64,000 nt of DNA from KBS-96 sp963722585 (lineage in GTDB: Bacteria; Acidobacteriota; Terriglobia; Bryobacterales; Bryobacteraceae), in assembly GCA_963722585.1 (NCBI GenBank), contig CAVRNU010000014.1:172886-236885 (forward strand). The letters are read 5' to 3'. The notes beneath the pieces were generated by a model that was given only the letters and a program-made list of their open reading frames with translations, was not told the DNA's origin and did not search any database. Below, in pieces: positions 7,627 to 16,658 of this stretch. Both the position numbers and the translations under genes were made by a program. Each line of letters starts with the position of its first letter. The first letter of the stretch is position 1.

Positions 7627-8805
7627 TCAAGCCTTCTTCCGCTGGCGGATGACCTCTGCATGATAAAGAATTTGAGGATCTTTCACACCCACAGCGAGGG
7701 CTTCGTCGATCTTTACTTTGGCCAGCTCATCCTGATGGTTGGCATGAAGCGCCCAGGCAAGGCAATCCAGTGTGTGGACATCGTGCCGCCTGGTCGCTTC
7801 GAGTTGCGCGATTCGCAAGGCTTCATCCGGTCTGCCTGCGTCGTCAACGTAATAAAGAACCAACTCGTGGTTTGAGTTATCCGTAATGCCCGATTCAGCC
7901 AGACTTCTCTTTTCGAAGGCAGCGAATTTTTGAGACGCTTCTTCCGGTTTGCCGGCGAGCTGTAAGGCCTTGGCCCACACATAGAGATTTTCGGCATGCG
8001 GCGCCTTTGCGTAGCGACGCCCGTAGAGTTCGGCAGCTTCCTGGTAGCGTTTCTGCGCCGTTCGTAGTTGTGCGAGCGTGCCCAATGCGTAGTGGTACTC
8101 CGGGAAAAGACTCAACGCGCCGTTTGCGTGGATCTCCGCTTTCGCCATTTCGCCCGATTGCAACTCGATATGCGCCATCTGTGTGAGTATCCAAGCCCGG
8201 TCCTCGAGTTCGCTTGTAGGTGTTGCATCGTAAGCCAGGCGCATAAACTCCTCCGCGCCGTCCAGATCGCCGAACAACTCACGGAGATAAGCGCCTCGCG
8301 TCAAGCCGGGAACGTTCCCGGCGCGAAGATTGAGCATCCATTGCGCCGCCTTCTCAGCGGCATCGTAGTTGCCAAGCTCCGCGTTCGCGTCGGCCAGGTA
8401 GCCGTACACAATAACGTCGTCCGGCGTCCTCCGGTTCAGCTTCTCGGCCAGTTCGAGCGCCTTTGCGAATTCGTGGCGCCCCAGTAACAGCCACGTTTTC
8501 ACCTTCAGGCCTTCATAGTTATCCGGCGAAAGCGCGAACGATTTCGTAAGGCTGTTTTCGGCCTCGGCGTAGTAGCGAACATCCGAAGTTTCGCGCGCGC
8601 GCCGCGCCTGCGCCATCGCCAGCGCATTGTAATGTCCGAAGAAATCCGGTCTCTTGGAAATCAAGCTTTGAGCTCGGGCGATGCTTTGTTCGGCAGGTGA
8701 GAGAGCCAGCGCGGCAGGAAGCGCTGTGGGGCTCTGAGCGAGCGCGGCTGCGGCCGCGCTCAACATAAGCGAGAAACTAAGCGAGAAGAATCGTAAGTGT
8801 TCCAT
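7627..8805 (-). CDS. Secreted TPR-repeat protein
   Basis: 392 residues with an N-terminal signal peptide (MEHLRFFSLSFSLMLSAAAAALAQ). The mature part is a run of tetratricopeptide repeats: AEAENSLTKSFALSPDNYEGL, AKALELAEKLNRRTPDDV, AELGNYDAAEKAAQWML, AKAEIHANGALSLFPEYHYAL, YQEAAELYGRRYAKAPHA and DELAKVKIDEALAVG. Such repeats make a protein-binding superhelix. It is transcribed in the same direction as and downstream of the DUF4331 gene (21 bp gap), so the two probably form an operon; a role as envelope partner of that protein is an inference. A core AGCGCTAC sits just before its start. Confidence 0.88.
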   Translation of the reverse strand: MEHLRFFSLSFSLMLSAAAAALAQSPTALPAALALSPAEQSIARAQSLISKRPDFFGHYNALAMAQARRARETSDVRYYAEAENSLTKSFALSPDNYEGLKVKTWLLLGRHEFAKALELAEKLNRRTPDDVIVYGYLADANAELGNYDAAEKAAQWMLNLRAGNVPGLTRGAYLRELFGDLDGAEEFMRLAYDATPTSELEDRAWILTQMAHIELQSGEMAKAEIHANGALSLFPEYHYALGTLAQLRTAQKRYQEAAELYGRRYAKAPHAENLYVWAKALQLAGKPEEASQKFAAFEKRSLAESGITDNSNHELVLYYVDDAGRPDEALRIAQLEATRRHDVHTLDCLAWALHANHQDELAKVKIDEALAVGVKDPQILYHAEVIRQRKKA

Positions 8806-8822
8806 AACATCCTCGAGTGCTG

Positions 8823-8830
8823 AGCGCTAC
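8823..8830. promoter_or_regulatory. AGCGCTAC motif, first of three in the DUF4331 cluster
   Basis: The octamer AGCGCTAC lies in the DUF4331-TPR junction, overlapping the end of the DUF4331 gene. The same octamer recurs at 10367-10374 and 12565-12572, each time at a gene junction of this cluster. Confidence 0.3.
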
Positions 8831-10335
8831 TCAGACGGGCAGAGCCCCTGCGGAAGCGTTGCGCAACCGCTTTGGCCAGGCCCCTCGTGAACGCTTTGCC
8901 GTCCGCTGTAGGCTGCGGCAACGAAGGGAAATGTGGTATCAGGCTGTGTCGTCGGAGTGTTCACTCCGTCGCCAGTTCTTGTTCCGAACTTAACCGGGTC
9001 CACCAGAATGCCCGTGAGCGCCCGCGCCGAAATATCGACGACGTCGTCGTTCAATCGCCGTCCATTTGGAAAACCGGCGACATCGCCTACCAGGAATCCT
9101 AGCCGTCTCTGTTTATCGAGGGGAGTGGGCGGAATGCCGGTGTTGAGGCGCAGCAGATCGGCAATCGGCCCGGCGTCCGTTGGTCCACAACCCGGGCAAA
9201 TCGGCGCCTTGTATTGAACGAGAAGCAGCAAATCGTTACGGGGCGCCGGAGGCACCGGAATGCCGAGCGAGTTAAAGACCTGTGCCAGCAGCGGTGAAAG
9301 GACGAACTGAGCGAACTGCTTATCGTTGGTAGGATCGTCCATGCTGAAGCGATCTTTGAATCCCGTTCCAATGATGAGCTCGTTGATCAAAGGATTGCCC
9401 AGGCGCTGGATCTGATGCCACGGTTTTTCAGAATCATCCGCATCGGCCTGCGGCCGCCGGATCAGTTGAGCCTGCCGCGAAGTTGTTCCGTAAGTTCCAA
9501 TCACCGCATCCTTATCGCTTGCCGGATGTAGTTTTCCGTCGCGAGTCAGCATTGTAATAGGAACCTCGAGGGCAATGCTGTTGCAATCGAATCCCGCCAG
9601 CGTGTTCGGAGCGAAATTGTGAGCGTCGTCCGCATCGTCCGCAGGGCTGAGAACGCCTCCGCCGGCGGCTGTGCGGAAGTTCACCGAATCGAAAGCAGCG
9701 CCCAGGTCGATGAAGAACGGGTCTGCCACGGTGCCGGCAAAGACGCGTACGCCCTGGCTCAACTCATAGATGCCTTGCTCTCGTAGGGCTGCGTAGTTCG
9801 GCATGGTGCGCGGCCCAACATTGGCCGGCACTGCATACAGCTTTTGGCCATTCGTTAGGTCGATGCTGTGGCCTCCTACGATCTCGGTGACGGTATAGGT
9901 CTGGCGCAGATTCAGACCTGCCGCACCGGGACCGTCTAGAGCGGTGATCGGCGGTATCTTGTCAACACCGCCAACGAATCCAGTGAACACGTCAGGTAAC
10001 CGGATCTCTGTCTGGAACCTGAATTGAAAGATCACATCGGGAACGCCATCGTGATCGTTATCGATTTTCATTTCATACAGGATGCCGGGATCGAATGGGA
10101 AATAGTTCGGTCCATTCGATGGTTCGAGAAAGGGATCGACGTTGAGAATCAAAACCACGCGATCAGGATGTTCAGGACTGACGAACGCGTACCAGTCGGT
10201 AATGTCGGCTTTCTGATCGAGAGCCGTGATTGGAGCTTCACGATGACTCGAAGCGAAGGCGGGGATCGAAGCGGTTCCGAACAGGCCGATTATGGCCATC
10301 ATCGGCAGCGCGCACTTTAGCAATACTTTCCTCAT
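8827..10335 (-). CDS. DUF4331 family secreted protein
   Basis: 502 residues. Signal peptide MRKVLLKCALPMMAIIGLFGTASIPAFA, followed at once by the family hallmark SSHREAPITALDQKADITDWYAF. Other family features: VVLILNVDPFLEPSNGPNYFPFDP, YEMKIDNDHDGVPDVIFQFRF, NSIALEVPITML and GFPNGRRLNDDVVDISARAL near the C-terminus. The biochemical role of the family is not established; members are exported and commonly lie beside TPR genes and ECF sigma/anti-sigma pairs, as here. GGAG lies 8 bp before the ATG. It is divergent from the outer-membrane receptor gene, with a palindrome in the shared upstream region. Presence of an acidic DNDHDG loop suggests calcium binding, as inference. Confidence 0.93.
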   Translation of the reverse strand: MRKVLLKCALPMMAIIGLFGTASIPAFASSHREAPITALDQKADITDWYAFVSPEHPDRVVLILNVDPFLEPSNGPNYFPFDPGILYEMKIDNDHDGVPDVIFQFRFQTEIRLPDVFTGFVGGVDKIPPITALDGPGAAGLNLRQTYTVTEIVGGHSIDLTNGQKLYAVPANVGPRTMPNYAALREQGIYELSQGVRVFAGTVADPFFIDLGAAFDSVNFRTAAGGGVLSPADDADDAHNFAPNTLAGFDCNSIALEVPITMLTRDGKLHPASDKDAVIGTYGTTSRQAQLIRRPQADADDSEKPWHQIQRLGNPLINELIIGTGFKDRFSMDDPTNDKQFAQFVLSPLLAQVFNSLGIPVPPAPRNDLLLLVQYKAPICPGCGPTDAGPIADLLRLNTGIPPTPLDKQRRLGFLVGDVAGFPNGRRLNDDVVDISARALTGILVDPVKFGTRTGDGVNTPTTQPDTTFPFVAAAYSGRQSVHEGPGQSGCATLPQGLCPSE

Positions 10336-10364
10336 TTTTACTCCAGCGAAAATGTTCTAGTCAC

Positions 10365-10374
10365 GTAGCGCTAC
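10365..10374. promoter_or_regulatory. Palindrome GTAGCGCTAC between divergent genes
   Basis: A perfect 10-bp palindrome about 30 bp upstream of the DUF4331 start and 45 bp upstream of the receptor start, in a spot where an operator could control both. It contains the AGCGCTAC octamer also present at 8823 and 12565. Confidence 0.4.
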
Positions 10375-10418
10375 ATGCACTCATCACTACGCGTCGAGGC
10401 CCGTAATTGGATCAAGCC

Positions 10419-12566
10419 ATGCGCGAAATTTTTTTCTCTATGAGTTTTTTATGCGCCCGTCGATCCAGAAGCGCCGGTTTAATCGTAGAGACTACTGTGG
10501 CGGATAGTGTGAATCACGTGAGAGCGTATTGTCTCGCAATCCTTCTGTTCGTTATGCACTCCACACTAAATGCGCAGACAACGTCCTCTCAAGCATCAGT
10601 TACTGGCTCGACCACTATTCCTTGCAACGCAACTGCTCTACCAATTAAATTCGAGTCGATCAATGTTGTTGGGAGAATTACGGCGCCGGATATCCTGTCG
10701 CCTGACCCCGCTCAACGAATCATAATCAGCGACGAGGCATTGGATGCGAATCCAGGACGGCCGGGAGTCCCGATCTCAATTCCAGGGCTGCCAGTGGAAA
10801 CCGCGTCGGGTGGCATCAAAGCGCCGCAATATTTTGCGCCCGGCGTTGCTGGGGACCATGGCGAACCCATTGCTCAGTTCTTTCAAATCGGAACCTATCT
10901 GGTTCCTAATAATCTCAGCGCGAATGCACATGGCAACGGCTATGCGGATCCCAACCCGCTGATTCCGGCAACGATTGAAAGTGTCGAGGTGGATAGCGGA
11001 GCGTTTAACGTTCGCGAAGGCAATCACGCAGTGGATCTATCCACGACGTATACTCTCCGCGATCGGGTTGAGCCGTTTCTTAGCCTGACAGGAGATTACC
11101 GCGACGGCGACGTGACGGCCGGCTGGAGTCCGCCTGATCTCGACAAACATTTTCTGGTTGCACTCGAGGCGGCGTTTGGAAACGGATTCCTTGATCGGCT
11201 CGAACATCGCCAGCAATACAAGTTCGCCGTGATACGCCAGTTGAAGACCAGAAACCATACGGTCACATTCGCAGGCCTCGGTTACTTTGGAAACTCGCGG
11301 GTTCCAGGTCTTGTGCCGCTGGGTATACCGGGCCTGCATGACACGATTGACCCTCGTCAACGCGATCAGACGCACACCGGGGAGTTTGTTGTGAACGATA
11401 CCTGGCGTCTACGACCGGGCGAACAAGTGCAGCTTTCCGGTTTCTTTCGGTCGTATAATCTTTCGCTGTTTTCTAACTTTGGAGACGGGCTCATACGTCA
11501 GAGCGAATATCGAACTGTAACTGGTGGGAACGGAGTATACATAAAACAGATTTCCGAGTCGGTGAAGATACTGGCCGGATTCGATTATGTCCGGGACGCT
11601 CCGCGGCGTCTGGATTTGGACCGCTACGCCAATGACACGAACTTCTCGTACTACGGTCCATTCGAAAAAATCACGTCGAATAACCTGACGCTCGGTTTCT
11701 ACACACCATACGTGGCGCTGGATGGAGGATTCGGCAAGCACTTTCATTATGATCTGGGATGGCGGCGCGATTATATCGACTTCGACAATACAGATTTGCT
11801 CTATCCGACACAATCCTTTGACCGATGGGCTGGAGTTAATTCGCCAAAGGCTAACTTTTCCATACTGCCCTCGGGCGCTATCTGGCCCAGCGTGGCGTTC
11901 AGTTTCGGAGAAACCTTCTTCACTAACGATCCACGAATCGGTGTTAGCGGCGAAACCCACGCGACCCTCGTCGATCGGGCGCATGCGTACCAGATGGTCG
12001 TGAGTAAACAGATAAAAAGGACTGACGTCCGCCTCACGCTCTCGCGAGTGACAACTGAAGAATCGCTCGCAAAAATCGATCCGGATACGGGTCTGCAAGA
12101 AGATGAAGGACCCGGCCGCAATCGCCTGGCTACGTTGTCCGTTCGGCGCTATTTTTCTTTCGGGCTGGTACAGGCGTCGCTCTCGAAGGCCGACGCGCGC
12201 GATCTCTCGACCGGGCTGCCGACGCCGGAAGCTCCGCGCACAATCATTGACACGCTAGCCACATGGGATAAGCTTCCCCTTCAACTGCGGCTTCGATCGG
12301 AATTCGAATATGTAGGCGCAAAACCCCTTGGCGATGGATTCATTAGCGTACCGGTCAAAGAGTTCCGAGGCGCATTGTTCCGATCGTTCTCAAATGGCCG
12401 CATTGACGCCGGTATCAATTTCCTGATTGCCAGCGGGTACACTGGGCAAACTCTTGAGACTATCGCTTTGCCCGATGAACCGGCGCCGTTTGAGCGGATC
12501 GTCGGCGTGCGCATTCCGTCATACGTGAGCGCCTCGTTCACGTATCGCTTCCGGCCGCATCCATAG
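10419..12566 (+). CDS. TonB-dependent receptor-like outer-membrane protein
   Basis: About 715 residues. A hydrophobic signal segment (AYCLAILLFVMHSTLNAQ) precedes a plug-like region (KFESINVVG, LVPNNLSANAHGNGYADPN, IESVEVDSGAFNVREGNHAVDLS), then a long series of amphipathic strands typical of a 22-stranded barrel (YKFAVIRQLKTRNHTVTFAG, VQLSGFFRSYNLSLFSNFGDG). It lacks the N-terminal Oar-type carboxypeptidase-regulatory domain, unlike the receptor at 49196. The start is uncertain: TTG 10407, ATG 10419, ATG 10440 and GTG 10509 all precede the signal segment and none has a good Shine-Dalgarno. The neighbouring sigma/anti-sigma pair follows after 17 bp, so it may be co-expressed with them. Confidence 0.85.
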   Translation: MREIFFSMSFLCARRSRSAGLIVETTVADSVNHVRAYCLAILLFVMHSTLNAQTTSSQASVTGSTTIPCNATALPIKFESINVVGRITAPDILSPDPAQRIIISDEALDANPGRPGVPISIPGLPVETASGGIKAPQYFAPGVAGDHGEPIAQFFQIGTYLVPNNLSANAHGNGYADPNPLIPATIESVEVDSGAFNVREGNHAVDLSTTYTLRDRVEPFLSLTGDYRDGDVTAGWSPPDLDKHFLVALEAAFGNGFLDRLEHRQQYKFAVIRQLKTRNHTVTFAGLGYFGNSRVPGLVPLGIPGLHDTIDPRQRDQTHTGEFVVNDTWRLRPGEQVQLSGFFRSYNLSLFSNFGDGLIRQSEYRTVTGGNGVYIKQISESVKILAGFDYVRDAPRRLDLDRYANDTNFSYYGPFEKITSNNLTLGFYTPYVALDGGFGKHFHYDLGWRRDYIDFDNTDLLYPTQSFDRWAGVNSPKANFSILPSGAIWPSVAFSFGETFFTNDPRIGVSGETHATLVDRAHAYQMVVSKQIKRTDVRLTLSRVTTEESLAKIDPDTGLQEDEGPGRNRLATLSVRRYFSFGLVQASLSKADARDLSTGLPTPEAPRTIIDTLATWDKLPLQLRLRSEFEYVGAKPLGDGFISVPVKEFRGALFRSFSNGRIDAGINFLIASGYTGQTLETIALPDEPAPFERIVGVRIPSYVSASFTYRFRPHP

Positions 12567-12571
12567 CGCTA
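12564..12571. promoter_or_regulatory. Palindrome TAGCGCTA before the ECF sigma gene
   Basis: The 8-bp palindrome TAGCGCTA overlaps the receptor stop codon and lies 12 bp before the sigma-factor start. It repeats the core of the palindrome at 10365. Confidence 0.35.
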
Positions 12572-12583
12572 CAAGTTTCTTGC

Positions 12584-13189
12584 ATGTGCGATGAACGAAC
12601 CATGCTCGCGGCTGTTTCATCAATCCAGGAACGTGAAATCGTCAGGCGGCTGAAATCGCGCGACCAGCAAGCGATGTTTGCGCTCTACGACATGTACGGC
12701 GGGCTGGTTCATTCCGTGATTCTGCGCGCTGTCGCCAACCGTGCGACTGCCGAGGATATCACGCAAGAAGTTTTTCTGCGCGTCTGGACAAGGATTCACA
12801 CGTTCAACGAGGAGAAAGGCAATCTCGAAGCATGGATCGTAACTATCGCTCGTAATCGGGCGTTCGACTATTTACGTTCTCTACGGGCAGACCTCGGGTG
12901 CGCTTTTCGAGTAGGCTTGAATGACCTGGAGCAAGCGGGTTTCTATTCCATTCAGGAAGACCCGGCGGAACGCCTTACGAGAAAACGGGCTGTCAAAGAA
13001 GGGTTGGAACGGTTGAATCGCGATCAACGCGAAGTTATCGAACTAACCCATTTCGAGGGCATGAGCCAGACCGAAATCGCGCGGAAGCTGAGCAAACCGC
13101 TCGGGACGGTGAAGGGCCTCGTCCGAAGTGCGTTGAAAGTGCTTCGCGCAGCCGCGACGGGAGGCGTCGATGACGTGCGAATCCTTTAG
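12584..13189 (+). CDS. ECF-type RNA polymerase sigma factor (SigK-like)
   Basis: 201 residues. Region 2 is clear (DQQAMFALYDMYGGLVHSVI, ATAEDITQEVFLRVW, WIVTIARNRAFDYLRSLR) and region 4 ends the protein (LNRDQREVIELTHFEGMSQTE, IARKLSKPLGTVKGLVRSAL), with a helix-turn-helix for the -35 element. The pattern and the RskA-type partner place it near the SigK group. It overlaps the anti-sigma gene by 20 bp, so the pair is translationally coupled. ATG 12584 and ATG 12602 are both possible starts; neither has a strong ribosome site. The likely target is the flanking DUF4331/TPR/receptor cluster, by analogy with self-regulating ECF loci. Confidence 0.93.
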   Translation: MCDERTMLAAVSSIQEREIVRRLKSRDQQAMFALYDMYGGLVHSVILRAVANRATAEDITQEVFLRVWTRIHTFNEEKGNLEAWIVTIARNRAFDYLRSLRADLGCAFRVGLNDLEQAGFYSIQEDPAERLTRKRAVKEGLERLNRDQREVIELTHFEGMSQTEIARKLSKPLGTVKGLVRSALKVLRAAATGGVDDVRIL

Positions 13190-13889
13190 CGAACTGTGCG
13201 AACTCTATGTGCTGGGTTTGCTCGACGACGACGAGCGCCGGGCGGCGAACGAGCACCTCGAAACCGGCTGTCCAATTTGCTCGAAAGCGGTCGAGCGTGC
13301 TGTGAATTTAAACGCCATGATCTCGGTGAACGTGCCCCACGCTGAACCATCGCCCGCGCTTCGTCGCCGGATTGCGGCGAGCTTTGGAGCAAACGTAGGA
13401 AGAACGCGCGGGTTTTCTCCCTGGATGATTGCCGCCGCTGCCGTACTGCTGGTCGCCCTGGGAGGTTTTGTTGACTACTCGTACCGGAGCCGGCAATCCG
13501 CACAGCTGGCTCGCGAAAATGCCCAGCTGGATGCGCGCTTAGAGCAGGCAATCCAAATTCTCGAAGCCTCCGGAACCAGGATGGTGCATTTCGGCGAAGC
13601 GGCCCAGCCGCACGGCACTGTTTTTGTGAATGCCCAGTTGGGTATTGTCTTGACTACAGCCGGTTTGCCGGAAACCCCGAAAGGCTGGCACTATGAAAGC
13701 TGGGTCGTTCCCAAAGCCGGAAACCCGCAAGCCGTCGGCGCTTTCGACACGAACATAAGCGGATCAGCACTCACTACAATGCCCGGACCGATCGACAGCA
13801 CCTCAGTTCACGCCATTGCGGTCAGCGTAGAGCCGACCGGTGCGTCGCTGATTAAACCGACCAAAGTCGTATTCGCCGCTCCGCTTTGA
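13170..13889 (+). CDS. RskA-like transmembrane anti-sigma factor
   Basis: 239 residues in three parts. N-terminal cytosolic anti-sigma domain (residues 1-80) with a zinc-type cluster NEHLETGCPIC (His, then Cys-x-x-Cys, one residue longer than the usual HxxxCxxC). One membrane segment at about 88-105 (WMIAAAAVLLVALGGFVDY). A short coiled coil (ARENAQLDARLEQAIQIL) then a periplasmic anti-sigma-K domain (about 130-239; GWHYESWVVPKAGNPQAVGAF). It should hold the sigma factor at the membrane until an envelope signal causes release, often by regulated proteolysis. The window also has a rhomboid and an S1C protease, but nothing links them to it directly. Confidence 0.9.
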   Translation: MTCESFSELCELYVLGLLDDDERRAANEHLETGCPICSKAVERAVNLNAMISVNVPHAEPSPALRRRIAASFGANVGRTRGFSPWMIAAAAVLLVALGGFVDYSYRSRQSAQLARENAQLDARLEQAIQILEASGTRMVHFGEAAQPHGTVFVNAQLGIVLTTAGLPETPKGWHYESWVVPKAGNPQAVGAFDTNISGSALTTMPGPIDSTSVHAIAVSVEPTGASLIKPTKVVFAAPL

Positions 13890-13925
13890 TCGCGAGCCAA
13901 GGCGTTTGCCTTCGAGCGGCCCTCT

Positions 13926-15140
13926 CTACCTGTGTCCGCCGCCGCCAGCGGCCGCGTGCCCTGCTGAAGACATACCAACGGAGTGCGACATGCCTACTGA
14001 AGAGCTTGCCGACGCACCTGAGTAACTGCTGTGATACCCGCCGCCGACGTAGCCTGACGACCGTGTGACGCCCAATGCGGCGGAGTGTCCCAATGCTGGC
14101 CCAGCCAGCGCCCGCATTGCCGCGGCGGAGTTGGGCGTGCTGACCAGGGCCGCGTTCTTCGTCAAAATCGACTGTACAAGCGTGCTCTGCACGGGTGTCC
14201 CATATACCGGTGTGGTTGTCGTTGTCTTCCCATTTCCATTGACCAGCGAGTTCAACACTACCGGATTGATCGTTCTTCCGCCGGCCGCAGTTCCCACGCC
14301 GCCGACCGCGTACGGAGCTCCATACAACGCATACGGCGGAACGTAATAGTAAGGACCGCCCCACAAATAGCCATTGTTCAGCCCCAGCATGTACAGCCCA
14401 TAAGGATTGGCGATCATTCCATTGCACGGAACATACGAATACATGCCGACTCCGCCCATTGGGTACCAGCTCGAGTTCGTGCAGCCCGTGTAGCCGGACG
14501 AATACAGAGAACTCGAAGTCACACCGGTCGCGTACACGCTATCTTCGGAACGGGCTTTACTGAAGGCGACCAGATCGTCATTGTTTTCGTGGAACTTCTG
14601 CGGCTTCGGATCGTCCGAATCGAGCTGCAAAAGCTTTCCCTGCTTTACTGGCTCATTGATATTGTCCGCAACAAAGGCCTCGCCCTTGATCGCCGCTACC
14701 GCGGGAGGGTCCGCTTCCAGCCGGAACAGCCCTTTTTTCCGCAGTTGCACCAGGTGTTTTCCAACTGTGAAGGAGACGGCATTATCGGACAGGAGTTCGT
14801 CGCATTCGACGATGCTCGATCCCGACAAAACAGTGACCTTTGTGTTGCTCAGGGAATTGGCGTCCATGCGGACGGAGGAATCGTTGCCCAGCCGCATGAA
14901 TACACCTGGCGTTAACAGAATTTCGGCGTTTCCATCCTTGCCGGTGCGAAGCACTTGGCCAGGCTTCACCTCAATCATGTTCGTTGTGGTCTTGTGGAGC
15001 GGCTTGTCATCCAGAAATACCGAGCCCACAGTGAGCTGAACCAGGCCCGAATGGGTGGAAATCGCCATTTGAGCAAAACAGAGAGCAGCGGTAGCTAGCC
15101 CTCCGGCGATGAGCGCTGTAACGCGAGTCGGCGACAACAT
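13926..15140 (-). CDS. FecR-domain secreted protein with low-complexity tail
   Basis: 404 residues. Signal peptide (VTALIAGGLATAALCFAQ), then a FecR-like beta-rich domain at about 45-170 (IEVKPGQVLRTGKDGNAEILL, FMRLGNDSSVRMDANSL, KVTVLSGSSIVECDEL). From about 200 on the sequence is rich in Gly, Ser, Tyr and Pro (PMGGVGMYSY, GGPYYYVPPYALYGAPYA, SSYSGASASSSVGMSHSVGM) and ends GGGGHR. The FecR domain usually senses or scaffolds in the periplasm; here it has no N-terminal anti-sigma part, so it is more likely structural. A strong AGGAGGG lies 7 bp before the ATG. It converges with the anti-sigma gene (36 bp between stops). Confidence 0.85.
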   Translation of the reverse strand: MLSPTRVTALIAGGLATAALCFAQMAISTHSGLVQLTVGSVFLDDKPLHKTTTNMIEVKPGQVLRTGKDGNAEILLTPGVFMRLGNDSSVRMDANSLSNTKVTVLSGSSIVECDELLSDNAVSFTVGKHLVQLRKKGLFRLEADPPAVAAIKGEAFVADNINEPVKQGKLLQLDSDDPKPQKFHENNDDLVAFSKARSEDSVYATGVTSSSLYSSGYTGCTNSSWYPMGGVGMYSYVPCNGMIANPYGLYMLGLNNGYLWGGPYYYVPPYALYGAPYAVGGVGTAAGGRTINPVVLNSLVNGNGKTTTTTPVYGTPVQSTLVQSILTKNAALVSTPNSAAAMRALAGPALGHSAALGVTRSSGYVGGGYHSSYSGASASSSVGMSHSVGMSSAGHAAAGGGGHR

Positions 15141-15319
15141 GATGTCACCCTCCTAACTTCAGAAGCACTACTAGGAATAATCCGCCTTCCTTTTGGATCT
15201 GTCAATGTTTGTAAAAGCACTGGTGGAAGTTTTACGAAATATTTGCGTGACGCAACGAAAGTTGGGGCCAATCGCCCCTAACAGTACACGAATTGCGTAG
15301 GCCCGGGCAGGCCCAGCCA

Positions 15320-16465
15320 CTACTGAACTTCTACCCAGCCGCGGCGCTCGGCGCTTTCAGCCACTTTTTCGAGAAGAATCATCCCTCTCAGACCATCCTC
15401 AAATGTCGGATAGTCGATCGGCGCACCCGGATCGGCGACTCTCGCATAAAAATTCCTGAATACCTGCTTGTGCGAATCATCGTAGCCCTCGCTATGTCCT
15501 CCCGGCAGATCGGAGAATTTGGCCGCGGCCGGATAGAACAGCGAAGCGTCCTTGATAATCACCTGGTTCGGATCGTTCCGATGTCCAATCCAAAGACTAT
15601 CCGGCTCTTCCTGCCTCCAGGCGACGCCGGATTTCGTCCCGAAAATCTCGAACGCGAAATTGTTTTTTCGCCCGGCCGACATCTGGCTGACGGTGAAAGC
15701 GCCCCGGGCCCGGTCGCCTAAGTGAATCAGCACGGCGCCAAAATCGTCTGTCGAAACCGGTACCGATTCATAATCGCTTGGCTGTAACTTCTTGCCGGAG
15801 AACGTTTCCACCGATCCCTTGGGCCGTTTTCGGGTCTTATGAAAGGTGGCAAGGTCGGCACAAACGGCGGTGATTGGTAACTGCGTGAGGTGCTGGATCA
15901 TATCCATCCAGTGCGACCCTATGTCGCCCATCGCACGCAATTTGCCGTTATCTTTCGAAACAACCCGCCAGTTCCAGTCCGTATCGAACAGCAGCCAGTC
16001 CTGAGAGTACGTACCCTGCGCGATTAGGATATCCCCTAAATCTCCGGCTGCAATCATCTGCCGGATCTGCTGGACTACCGGGTAATATCGCAGGTTGTGC
16101 TGCACGCAATTGACGGCATTTTTCTTTTGAGCCAGCGCAACCAGTTCCCGAGCTTCAGCCGCGGTCATCGTCAGCGGTTTCTCGCAGAGCACAGCTTTGC
16201 CGGCCTCAAGGGCCGCTTTCGACATGGGAGCATGATCGACATTAGGTGTACAAATATGAACAGCGGCAATTGCTTGATCCGCCAATACTTCCTTCAAATC
16301 GCCGGTGGCTTTCGGGATGCCAAACGATGCCGCAAACTGCTGCGCCCGCTCCGGCCGGCTGCCCACAACTGCGGCAACCTCAACGTTCCCTAGCCGCCTC
16401 ACATTTTCGGTATGCACCTTACCCATAAATCCGGTGCCGACGATGGCCGTCTTGATCTTAGACAT
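15320..16465 (-). CDS. Gfo/Idh/MocA family oxidoreductase
   Basis: 381 residues. N-terminal Rossmann fold (IKTAIVGTGFMGKVHTENV), the family motif CEKPLTMT at about residue 94-101, and a C-terminal alpha/beta domain with GDIGSHWMDMIQHL holding the catalytic His region. Cytosolic NAD(P)-dependent dehydrogenases of this group act mainly on sugars and inositols. The neighbours do not point to a substrate. The gene stands alone between the FecR gene and a divergent small membrane protein. Only about 190 bp separate it from the next start. Confidence 0.92.
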   Translation of the reverse strand: MSKIKTAIVGTGFMGKVHTENVRRLGNVEVAAVVGSRPERAQQFAASFGIPKATGDLKEVLADQAIAAVHICTPNVDHAPMSKAALEAGKAVLCEKPLTMTAAEARELVALAQKKNAVNCVQHNLRYYPVVQQIRQMIAAGDLGDILIAQGTYSQDWLLFDTDWNWRVVSKDNGKLRAMGDIGSHWMDMIQHLTQLPITAVCADLATFHKTRKRPKGSVETFSGKKLQPSDYESVPVSTDDFGAVLIHLGDRARGAFTVSQMSAGRKNNFAFEIFGTKSGVAWRQEEPDSLWIGHRNDPNQVIIKDASLFYPAAAKFSDLPGGHSEGYDDSHKQVFRNFYARVADPGAPIDYPTFEDGLRGMILLEKVAESAERRGWVEVQ

Positions 16466-16658
16466 AGATAGAAACGTGTGCTCCGCCCAATCACTCTATC
16501 GCAGACGCTCTCCCCGGCAAGTCAGGTGGGCGTCTTCCCAGGCATAGAACTAATTCGCCTCCACGGCAAACGTGAGGTTTCAAAATATCGTGGTCAAAAC
16601 AGCATACATTTGATAGCCTGAAAAGGCCCGATTAGAAGATTTCGCTTTAAGGGCCGAT

